A stretch of DNA of 64,000 nucleotides from Verrucomicrobiales bacterium (GTDB taxonomy: Bacteria > Verrucomicrobiota > Verrucomicrobiae > Limisphaerales > UBA1100), in the NCBI GenBank assembly GCA_002721895.1, contig PBLV01000046.1, forward strand, positions 1 to 64,000, given 5' to 3'. Below, piece after piece: positions 1 to 7,233 of the stretch; position 1 is the first letter of the stretch; the number at the start of each line of letters is the position of its first letter. The position numbers and the translations under genes were made by a program. The notes under the pieces are model-generated. The model saw nothing but the letters and a program-made list of their open reading frames with translations. It was not told the origin of the DNA and did not search any database.

Positions 1-1604
1 GCGGCCAACTCGTTCTCCAGTTCGGCTAGCTTGGCATTATGTTTGCGCAAACCTTCCGGGGTAAAACGTGCCCGGCGAGCGAAGTCTTTCATGCGGGCGA
101 TTTCCTTTTCCAACTCCGCAATGCGCGCCTGATTCTTGTTGGCTGTCGGCTCGGTGGTTGCCCGGCCATCTTCGGTGACCACGATATTGATCTTCACGGT
201 GTTGAGCGGTGGCTTGTCTTCAAACACGCGACGGTATTCCAGCACGAGTTCTGACTTGCCGAGTTTCATCGCCTGAAAAGCGGCGGTTGACATCCCCGGT
301 GCTCCTGGGACTGGGCGACCGGCCTTGTGGGTGATTTTGCCCAAGAGTTTCAGTCCCGTGCCGCGTGTGACGTTATTCCAGGTGAATCCGGTGGTCGGGT
401 TGCCATTAAGTTTCACCCTCAGAGTACTGCCCAGCTTGACGGTAATCGTGCGGCCATTTTCGGCCTGACCCAAATGCAACTGATGGGCCTCTGTGCGACA
501 CAAGGCGCAGTCCCCACCACCCTCGGGAGCCGGGGGCGCAGCAACAGCCTCATTGCCGCCGCCCAGTTGAATGCTGGAAACGACCAAGCCATTCCGGGGT
601 GCGTCATCGGCAATGCGGCGATCCCTGATGTAGCAGGAAACGAGCAGTCCCTGTTTGTCGGAACGAATGTAACGGCGCTCGAATTGCTTGAGCGGTTTTT
701 GGGCTGTTTCCAAGGCGACCTTGTAGAGCTCATCAAGCGTCTTGGCGGGGGCACCTCGTTTATTCGTGCCGATGGCTTCACCCTTTTCCACCCAGCTGAT
801 TGTCTTAGGCTGAGCAGGTGCTCCGCCACCGGGTCGAGGCGGAGCAATGGGGCGCCTGCGGTTAAATGTACGATAATGCCGCTCGGTCACTTTGTTATTT
901 TTCACCACGATGGTGGTTTCATGACCGAAACCAACAAAGCTCTGAAAGCCGACCTTGTAACTATAATTCCCCTTGCACTTGGCCTTGGCTGCTTCCCAAG
1001 CCTTGATGCCAGCCTGTACTTTGGCCGTATCCACCTTGGCCTGTTCCTTGGCTAGCTCATTGGCCTTGGCTTCGGGATTAAACACTGGCGGCGGAGCCAC
1101 CGGCCGAGGCGGTGCCACTGGATCAACGGTAACCGGAGGAGCCGGCACGCCATTCTTGGCGTCATTGTCCAAGTTCTTTTGAATCCACCCGGCCAATGTG
1201 CTGCTGCCTAAGCCGTAACCACCGGGCAACGGGCGGAGGTCCTTGGTTTGCAGACGCGGCGGAGCACCCCAATGTTTGGGGAAAGGCTTTCTGCCTGCTA
1301 CCGGCTTGATGCCCGGTTTGCCCTTGTTGGCGTCCTTTTCCAGATTCTGTTGAATCCAACGGGCCAACGTGCCACTGCCGCGGCCATAACCTCCGGGGAG
1401 CACGCGCAGATCCCGTGTCTGTCGAAGAGGTGGCGCACCCCAATGTTCAGGGAATTGTTTGCCGTTGGGTGCCCGGAAAACTTTTTTTGCAGGGGCCTGT
1501 TTAGGGGCGTCTGCCTTGGGAAGAACCTGCGGTTGCGCAGGTTTGTCATCAGCAAATGTGATGCAGGTCGCAGTGGCGATGAACAATGATAGAGTTCGTT
1601 TCAT
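1..1604 (-). CDS. Secreted modular protein with two WG-WIQ motifs and a chagasin-like (I42) domain; 3' end beyond window
   Basis: The reading frame starts at the ATG at 1604 and stays open to base 1, so at least 534 residues are present and the C-terminus is missing. A short signal peptide (MKRTLSLFIATATCITFA) leads. Two copies of a 37-residue motif follow (about residues 51-87 and 108-144; key pattern HWGAPP, QT.DLR.LPGGYG, TLA.WIQ), then a proline-rich linker. Residues about 210-320 (YSYKVGFQSF, later TLDELYKVA) weakly resemble DUF6174-type lipoprotein domains. Residues about 385-475 match the chagasin/I42 protease-inhibitor fold: NPTTGFTW loop at 378-401 and a LVLEYRRVF strand after a gly-rich loop. 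A charged coiled coil follows to the edge. The I42 call rests on motif recognition; the role of the repeats is unknown. The neighbour at 1689-2531 shares one motif copy. Confidence 0.85.
   Translation of the reverse strand, partial: MKRTLSLFIATATCITFADDKPAQPQVLPKADAPKQAPAKKVFRAPNGKQFPEHWGAPPLRQTRDLRVLPGGYGRGSGTLARWIQQNLEKDANKGKPGIKPVAGRKPFPKHWGAPPRLQTKDLRPLPGGYGLGSSTLAGWIQKNLDNDAKNGVPAPPVTVDPVAPPRPVAPPPVFNPEAKANELAKEQAKVDTAKVQAGIKAWEAAKAKCKGNYSYKVGFQSFVGFGHETTIVVKNNKVTERHYRTFNRRRPIAPPRPGGGAPAQPKTISWVEKGEAIGTNKRGAPAKTLDELYKVALETAQKPLKQFERRYIRSDKQGLLVSCYIRDRRIADDAPRNGLVVSSIQLGGGNEAVAAPPAPEGGGDCALCRTEAHQLHLGQAENGRTITVKLGSTLRVKLNGNPTTGFTWNNVTRGTGLKLLGKITHKAGRPVPGAPGMSTAAFQAMKLGKSELVLEYRRVFEDKPPLNTVKINIVVTEDGRATTEPTANKNQARIAELEKEIARMKDFARRARFTPEGLRKHNAKLAELENELA
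1173..1283 (-). repeat. WG-WIQ motif copy 2 (111 nt, in frame)
   Basis: In-frame 37-residue unit beginning FPKHWGAPPRLQTKDLR and ending TLAGWIQKN. It has the same length as copy 1 with no indel; the substitutions are conservative (L/R swapped with R/L after APP, G to S before TLA). Confidence 0.9.
1344..1454 (-). repeat. WG-WIQ motif copy 1 (111 nt, in frame)
   Basis: In-frame 37-residue unit beginning FPEHWGAPPLRQTRDLR and ending TLARWIQQN. It is the first of two copies in the same protein and closely matches the copy at 2085-2195 in the next gene. Confidence 0.9.
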
Positions 1605-1688
1605 GTCGCGTTCGTTTTATGAGTGATTTTTTCTATGTAAATTCAGACGGACTCGGTCGGTAAATGCCCCACCTGTCATGTTTTTTCA

Positions 1689-2531
1689 TTAACGCCTTGG
1701 CTGAACTGGAAGTATCCTCGGTTGCCGCAGTTTACCATCGTTGCGCGGAACCTTGATGGTTTCAACGACCTGGAATTTAACTGGCACTCCGTTCACCTTG
1801 GCCCCTACATATTTCTGCGCATTGGCCATGGAATTCTTATCCCGGGCCACCACGTTTATCCAGGCGTCGTTGTTGTTTCGACCACCAACTCCTACTCCAA
1901 TAATTCCGGGCAGTGACAGGACGCGCCTGTCAAAATTTGTGGCAAATCGTACTGCGTTGACCTGTGTAGCCGTAAACTTTTTGTCTTTCTTATCCTTATT
2001 ATTATTTTCTTTTTTATTGTCAGGCTTGGAATTGGGTTTCTTCTGGTTCTGACCATTCTTTGCCTTGGCCTTGTCGCGGTCGATATTCCCTTGAATCCAC
2101 TTGGCCAACGTGCCGCTGCCACGACCGTAGCCGCCGGGAAGCGTGCGCAGGTCACGAGTCTGCCGAAGAGGCGGCGCACCCCAATGTGCGGGGAAGTGTT
2201 TTCCATTTGGGGCTGGTGCACCTTTTTTCTCCGGGGGATTGACGTTCCTTAAATCGCCCTCGGGAATGCCCAGTTGACGGCGCAAATGATCGCGGGACGC
2301 TTCAAGTTGCTTGAGCTTGAGTTGGTATGCCGAGGCCAATTGGGGAGAAAGATTGCCCCGGGTCATAAAATTACGAAGATTTGCAATCTGAGTCTCCACA
2401 TTCTTTAACTGGAACTGAAGGGCGACGACATTGGATGGGGCAACGCGCGGAGCACCCGGCACCGCAGCTGCGAGCTGAGGAACTCCTGTCGAAACAACTG
2501 CTATGGCCAGTAAAATTCGTATCATTTCCAT
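1689..2531 (-). CDS. Secreted modular protein: coiled coil, one WG-WIQ motif, VGVGV-type C-terminal domain
   Basis: 280 residues. A signal peptide ends around AAAVPGAP. Residues 38-90 form a charged coiled coil (QLKNVETQIANL ... LEASRDHLRRQL) resembling the C-terminal coil of the preceding protein. Residues about 113-149 are the third WG-WIQ motif copy. A Lys/Asn-rich low-complexity linker (about 155-185) precedes a compact C-terminal domain (about 190-265) with LPGIIGVGVGG and a later VNGVPVKFQVVE strand, reminiscent of the small beta-alpha-beta domain at the N-terminus of NAL1-like trypsin-type peptidases; no protease catalytic residues are present. The start could also be the second ATG two codons in. 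Function unknown. It lies 84 bases upstream of the I42-containing gene on the same strand, suggesting co-expression. Confidence 0.85.
   Translation of the reverse strand: MEMIRILLAIAVVSTGVPQLAAAVPGAPRVAPSNVVALQFQLKNVETQIANLRNFMTRGNLSPQLASAYQLKLKQLEASRDHLRRQLGIPEGDLRNVNPPEKKGAPAPNGKHFPAHWGAPPLRQTRDLRTLPGGYGRGSGTLAKWIQGNIDRDKAKAKNGQNQKKPNSKPDNKKENNNKDKKDKKFTATQVNAVRFATNFDRRVLSLPGIIGVGVGGRNNNDAWINVVARDKNSMANAQKYVGAKVNGVPVKFQVVETIKVPRNDGKLRQPRILPVQPRR
2085..2195 (-). repeat. WG-WIQ motif copy 3 (111 nt, in frame)
   Basis: Begins FPAHWGAPPLRQTRDLR and ends TLAKWIQGN; exactly 37 codons, almost identical to copy 1 in the neighbouring gene. Confidence 0.9.
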
Positions 2532-2613
2532 TGATTAAGTCCGGTAAATTTGACGCCTGACAATAACCAAATCAGCGCCTATTGCAATGTTTTTGCCCGT
2601 AATAAACCCATAA

Positions 2614-2634
2614 CGAGCCGCCCTCCGTGGCTCG
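2614..2634 (-). terminator. Weak hairpin after the VIT-VWA gene
   Basis: A six-base stem (2614-2619 with 2629-2634) lies just past the stop codon of the minus-strand gene ending at 2655. It is not followed by a proper T-tract, so it may be only a 3'-end stabilising hairpin. The rest of the 2532-2654 gap shows nothing recognisable. Confidence 0.25.
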
Positions 2635-2654
2635 GTGGATGAGTGGGTGGTTTT

Positions 2655-5021
2655 TTATTCGTGGATTTCGTAGATGGTGCCGTTGAGCACGAACTGGACG
2701 TTTTGGCCGAGGGCAAGCCATTGGGCGGCCTTGGGTTCCTTAGCCAAGAGGGCGAAGTAAGCGTCGCTGTTGAATTTCACGCGGGTGCGCTTGGCCTTGG
2801 CGGACTCGGCTTTTTGCACGTCGGTATCGACCCAGAATTTGTCATTTTGGCAAAAGTTCTTGCCGCCGAAATATTGCATGGGTTGCACAACCTGCCGCGC
2901 CTTGGAGGATTGCCCGGGAGCACCCTTGCGTCCGGGGACAATAAATCCGCCGGGTGCAGCTGGGGCTCCGTTCGCAAGCCCGGCGCCGTTGCCTCGGTAG
3001 CCACCCAAGCCTTGCGCAGCCTCGGCGTTGCTGCGCTGCTGGGAGGCCAGGGCGTTCGTGGCTTCCTTGAGAAGCTTGGCAGCCCGCGCGCTGCCGATGG
3101 CGAGATCGCCAGCCTTGTCGCGCTTGAAGCTCTCGAACTGCGCGCGCGCCTGCTCAAGCACCTCGCGATCGGCTTCAAACCGACGCAGCGTGCGGGCGGC
3201 CATTGGCACGCCGCGGCGACGTTCATCCTCGATGATGAGGTAGGCGGTGTAGGGGGTGACGATGCCATACTTGCGCGCTAGCTGGGTGACTTCGTCCTTC
3301 AGTTCCTTCTTCTCGCCGTGCAGGCGAATTTCATCGAGCAAATAACCAACGCGCCGCGTGGCCCACAGGCGCGGGATAAAGTCGTGGTCGGCCTCCTTGG
3401 GAAAATCGACGCCAAACTCGGATTGCGTTTTTTTGCCGTTGACGGTGCCCTCGAGCAATACGTCGCCACGGGCGTCCTTATTATAGCGGCCCACGAGGAC
3501 AATCTCCTCGCCTTTAAACAGGTCTGGCAGCCTGTTGGGGTAGAGCTTGCTGACGCGCACGCCGTCAGGGAACTTAAGCCGCGGGTTGGCGAGCACGGGC
3601 TCCTTGATCTTGGTGTAAAAACTGGAGATCTTCACCTCAATGTCTTCATTGGGCGTCACGTATTGGCTGCTGGCGCGTGTTTCCTCGGTGATCTTGTCGA
3701 GCAGGTGCGCATTGACGTCCGTGCCGATGCCAAAGCTGAACACGCGCGTGCGGCCCGCGGCCTTCTCGACATTCTTCACAATCTGATCCTCGCTGGTGAT
3801 GCCAATGGTTGGCCTGCCGTCGGTGAGAAAGATCACCACGAATGGCCGGTCGCCCTTGGGCTGCAGCGCCAGTGCGTCCTCCAGCGCCTGATTAATGGCC
3901 GTGCCGCCGATGGGCTTGAGATCCTTGATGAACTCCGTGGCCTGCTTGCGGTTCTTGCCATTGGCCGACTTCAACCCATCGAAGAGTGCTTCCGTCTCCG
4001 TGGAGAACCGAATGACCTCAAAGCGGTCGCCGTCGTTCAGGTTGGCCACGCAGAATTGGAACGCCTTCTTCGCCTGCTCCAGCTTGTTGCCCGCCATGGA
4101 GCCGGAAGTATCGATGACAAAAGCCACGTCCTTCTCCACCACCTTGCCTTCGCCCACGTCGATACCCGGCGAGGCCAGCAGCAGGAAGTACCCGTCGCCG
4201 TCGCCCTCGCGGTGCGAGATCAGGTTTACCGCGATGCCCTTTGCCTTGGGCTGGTAGTACAGCTTGAAATCCTGGCCCGGCTTCACCCCCTTGGCCTCCA
4301 GGCCGATGGTCGCCCGCTGCTTTCCGTCGCGCTTGATCTCCACCTCATGCGTCGGCGAGTAAATCGCCTTCAACGGCGCGCCTGCCTCCAGCTCCACCTT
4401 GATTGATAAATTCTTGATCGGCTTGCTCGAGTACTTGCCCGTGCCCAGCGGGTACGCGTACTCCACCAGCCCCGCGTCATGCTTCAGCACCTGATTGTAC
4501 GTCAGCTTAATGCGCTTCTTGCCGTGCGGTTCGAACGGGAAAATGCTCACCTTGAAAAGCCGCTGGCTTGAGAACTCCAGCAGCGCCGGATCCTTCATCT
4601 TGCGCACGATGTCCGTGTAAATCTGTCGCGCCTTCTTCGCGTCCAGCAACTCCGCCTTCTGCAGCTTGCCATTGATCTCCATGCGGAAATCCGCGATTGC
4701 CGCACCCTTGGGCACCGGGAACATGAACGTACCCTCACGCCGCCGGCTGTTGGGGTTGTAAAACACCTGCTCCACCGTCGTGCGCGCCACGCGGTCGGCA
4801 ATCTTCACGGTCACCTGCTGGCTCTGCAGTTCCATCGGCGCAAACACGTGCGGACGCGGGCGCGGCCACGGCACCGGGCGCGGCGGGATGACAATGGGCG
4901 GGCGCGGATGCGGCGGAATCACAATAATATCGTGGCAGACAATCAGCCCGCCTGCGTACGACGAAAAGGAGGGAGCCAACACTGTCCCCGCCAGCGCTAA
5001 AGAGAGAAGCAACCGTTTCAT
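2655..5021 (-). CDS. Secreted VIT domain / von Willebrand factor A domain protein
   Basis: 788 residues from the ATG at 5021, chosen because it starts a clear signal peptide (MKRLLLSLALAGTVLA); an upstream in-frame start at 5096 would add a non-signal extension. After a proline-rich stretch a VIT domain occupies about residues 60-185 (FMFPVPKGAAI, KKARQIYTDIV). A VWA domain starts near residue 297 with a complete MIDAS: DTSGSM (about 303), the GGTAI threonine and the LTDG aspartate. The 480-640 region continues the inter-alpha-trypsin-inhibitor heavy-chain-like layout (YLIIEDERRRG), followed by a Gly/Ala-rich linker and a short C-terminal domain ending IYEIHE. Such proteins are thought to mediate metal-dependent adhesion or surface scaffolding; the partner is unknown. 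It is divergent from the DUF1080 gene at 5148. Confidence 0.9.
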   Translation of the reverse strand: MKRLLLSLALAGTVLAPSFSSYAGGLIVCHDIIVIPPHPRPPIVIPPRPVPWPRPRPHVFAPMELQSQQVTVKIADRVARTTVEQVFYNPNSRRREGTFMFPVPKGAAIADFRMEINGKLQKAELLDAKKARQIYTDIVRKMKDPALLEFSSQRLFKVSIFPFEPHGKKRIKLTYNQVLKHDAGLVEYAYPLGTGKYSSKPIKNLSIKVELEAGAPLKAIYSPTHEVEIKRDGKQRATIGLEAKGVKPGQDFKLYYQPKAKGIAVNLISHREGDGDGYFLLLASPGIDVGEGKVVEKDVAFVIDTSGSMAGNKLEQAKKAFQFCVANLNDGDRFEVIRFSTETEALFDGLKSANGKNRKQATEFIKDLKPIGGTAINQALEDALALQPKGDRPFVVIFLTDGRPTIGITSEDQIVKNVEKAAGRTRVFSFGIGTDVNAHLLDKITEETRASSQYVTPNEDIEVKISSFYTKIKEPVLANPRLKFPDGVRVSKLYPNRLPDLFKGEEIVLVGRYNKDARGDVLLEGTVNGKKTQSEFGVDFPKEADHDFIPRLWATRRVGYLLDEIRLHGEKKELKDEVTQLARKYGIVTPYTAYLIIEDERRRGVPMAARTLRRFEADREVLEQARAQFESFKRDKAGDLAIGSARAAKLLKEATNALASQQRSNAEAAQGLGGYRGNGAGLANGAPAAPGGFIVPGRKGAPGQSSKARQVVQPMQYFGGKNFCQNDKFWVDTDVQKAESAKAKRTRVKFNSDAYFALLAKEPKAAQWLALGQNVQFVLNGTIYEIHE

Positions 5022-5147
5022 ATTTCGATTGGACGTTCGCAACTGGGAGAATACTCCCCGCGATTGACTTGGCAATGGCAAATGACGCCAAATCATGAAT
5101 TGCGCTGCGGCTTTGACTTTCGACCGATGACTTTCTAGTTTCCCCGG

Positions 5148-6134
5148 ATGAGACCACTGCTGCTACTCACCACCTTGGCCTGTGTCCTTCATGCCGCGCC
5201 CAAGGGCCAAACCACCTACGTCACCCCCGAGGCCGCCGCCAAGGATCCAGACTTTGCCATTCAGGGCGAATACCTCGGCGAAGGCACCGACGGCGACGAC
5301 AACGAACACAAGCTGGGCCTGCAAATTGTGGCCTTGGGCAACGGCGCGTTTGGTGCCACGGCCTTCAAGGGTGGCCTGCCCGGCGCAGGTTGGGATGGAG
5401 ACACCCAGTGGAAATACACTGGCAAACGCCAAGGCGACGACAAAGCCGTGTTTACCAATGACGAGTCGCCCATCACTCTTTACTACCGGGATGGTGAAAT
5501 AATTGCCGCCAAGGGCGACCGCAAGGTAGGGCAGTTTAGGAAGACCACCCGCAAATCCCCGACCCTCGACGCGGCGGCGCCCAAGGGTGCCAAGGTACTT
5601 TTCGCTGGCAAGGACAACGGTACGCTCAACGGGCTGAAGATTGATGACACTGGCCTGATGCAGGAAGGCGCGACCACAAAGGATAAGTTCCAGAGCTTCA
5701 AGCTACATGTGGAATTCCAGCTGCCGTTCAAGCCCACGGCACGTGGCCAGGCCCGCGGCAACAGCGGATTATACCTCCAGCGCCGTTATGAGCTGCAGAT
5801 CCTCGATTCCTTCGGCATTGAACTGAACCCCGGCAAGAACGACTGCGGCTGCCTCTACAGGCAGAAGTTCCCGGACGTAAACGCCTGTTTCCCGCCGCTG
5901 ACCTGGCAGACATATGACGTGGAATTTACCGCGGCCAAGTTTGGCCCGGATGGCAAGCGCACCGCCAAGGCCCGCGTCACCGCCAAGCTGAACGGTATCA
6001 CCATCCATGACGATTACGCCCTGCTCAACAAGACCGGCGCCGGCCAAAAGGAAGGCCCCGCACCGGGCCCCATCTGGTTCCAGAACCACAGCAACCCCGT
6101 CCGCTTCCGCAACATCTGGATCGTGGAAAAATAA
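5148..6134 (+). CDS. Secreted DUF1080 (3-keto-disaccharide hydrolase-like) protein
   Basis: 328 residues with a signal peptide (MRPLLLLTTLACVLHA). An N-terminal region (about 20-140; QGEYLGEGTDGDD) precedes the DUF1080 concanavalin-like fold at about 145-326, recognised from LFAGKDNG near the start, GNSGLYLQRRYELQILDS, CFPPLTWQTYDVEFTA and the ending GPIWFQNHSNPVRFRNIWI. The family includes 3-keto-disaccharide hydrolases and is greatly expanded in Planctomycetota and Verrucomicrobiota. An external or periplasmic polysaccharide-processing role is inferred. No other sugar enzyme is directly coupled to it; the azurin gene starts 82 bases downstream. Confidence 0.88.
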   Translation: MRPLLLLTTLACVLHAAPKGQTTYVTPEAAAKDPDFAIQGEYLGEGTDGDDNEHKLGLQIVALGNGAFGATAFKGGLPGAGWDGDTQWKYTGKRQGDDKAVFTNDESPITLYYRDGEIIAAKGDRKVGQFRKTTRKSPTLDAAAPKGAKVLFAGKDNGTLNGLKIDDTGLMQEGATTKDKFQSFKLHVEFQLPFKPTARGQARGNSGLYLQRRYELQILDSFGIELNPGKNDCGCLYRQKFPDVNACFPPLTWQTYDVEFTAAKFGPDGKRTAKARVTAKLNGITIHDDYALLNKTGAGQKEGPAPGPIWFQNHSNPVRFRNIWIVEK

Positions 6135-6216
6135 GACCTACAACCAAATACCCATCTCAAAACCCTAACAAACATCGGGGCATTTCAGGATTTGAAATTC
6201 AATTTTGTTTAAAACA

Positions 6217-7233
6217 ATGCGTCTCCTCCTCACCCTGCTTGCCACCGTCGGCCTTCAGGCCGCGCCGGTGAAAATCCCACTCGGCACTCTGCCAGGCTTG
6301 CAATTTGACAAGCCGCGCTTTTCCGCCGAACCCGGACAAGCGGTCGAGATCACCTTTAAGAACAATGACGAGATGGCACACAATCTCGTCTTCATTGCGC
6401 CCGGCAAACGGCTCGATGTTGTGCAGGCTGCCGCCTTGTTGCCACCGGATTCCAATTACATTCCTCGCGGGAAATCCATCCTCTGGCACACGCCCGTGCT
6501 CAAACCCGACGAAACCGCGACCCTGAAATTCACGGCTCCACGCGAAAAGGGAATTTATCCCTACGTCTGCACCTTCCCCGGGCACGGCCTAGTGATGTAC
6601 GGTGCCATGTACGTGGGCATCAAGATGCCGACCTTGGCGCAGGACGAAAACGTCTCCCCTCTTGCCCGCGCCGGCAGCTCAAACAAGACCTTCCACGCCT
6701 GGCCCCATCGCCGACCGTTGATGTACCGCATCTTCATGCCCGACGCCTCGCCGGCCGCCATCGCCGTCGCTCTGCCCCACGGCATCTCCTACTGTTGGGA
6801 CGCTGGCCGCTGCCGCCTGCGCTACGCTTGGATCGGTGGTTTTGTGGACCCCATGCCCGTCTGGCGCGGCAACGGCAACGGATTAGCTAAGATCATCGGC
6901 AACAAGTTCTGGACCGCTCCGGACATGTTCCCGATCCAAATCGGCCGCGCGCTGCAAAAGGTTGAGTTCAAGGGGTACCATAAAATCGATGGCCATCCCG
7001 TGTTCCACTACAACATCAACGGGCAGGACATTTTCGAACGCATCAATGCACTCCCCGACGGCATGGGCATCGCGCGGCACTTCCGCATCCCGGGCGTCAC
7101 GCAGCCTGTGCGGCTCACCCTTGGCAAAGGGCATGCGGAGATTGACTCGGAGATCACCAACGGCGTCACCACTTTGCCTCCCGGGAAAGCCCGCGCCTTC
7201 ACTATCACCCACCGTCACGTCCACAAAAAATGA
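6217..7233 (+). CDS. Azurin/plastocyanin-type blue copper protein with C-terminal extension
   Basis: 338 residues from ATG 6217; a TTG four codons upstream is less likely. A signal peptide (MRLLLTLLATVGLQAA) is followed by a cupredoxin domain (about 17-135) with a full type-1 copper site: His55 in MAHN, then Cys118, His123 and Met127 with the C-x4-H-x3-M spacing of azurin (VCTFPGHGLVMYG). Residues about 150-338 form a second domain with a cysteine pair (CWDAGRCRLRYAW) and a W.G.F.D core, of unknown function but common beside sorbosone-dehydrogenase-like proteins in this phylum. Its TGA overlaps the ATG of the propeller at 7230, so the two are translationally coupled. The copper domain may accept electrons from the propeller protein; that is inference. 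Confidence 0.9.
   Translation: MRLLLTLLATVGLQAAPVKIPLGTLPGLQFDKPRFSAEPGQAVEITFKNNDEMAHNLVFIAPGKRLDVVQAAALLPPDSNYIPRGKSILWHTPVLKPDETATLKFTAPREKGIYPYVCTFPGHGLVMYGAMYVGIKMPTLAQDENVSPLARAGSSNKTFHAWPHRRPLMYRIFMPDASPAAIAVALPHGISYCWDAGRCRLRYAWIGGFVDPMPVWRGNGNGLAKIIGNKFWTAPDMFPIQIGRALQKVEFKGYHKIDGHPVFHYNINGQDIFERINALPDGMGIARHFRIPGVTQPVRLTLGKGHAEIDSEITNGVTTLPPGKARAFTITHRHVHKK

Noticed and set aside
3318..4406. 362-residue open frame on the plus strand
   Set aside because: Antisense to the VIT-VWA gene, which has clear domains and a signal peptide.
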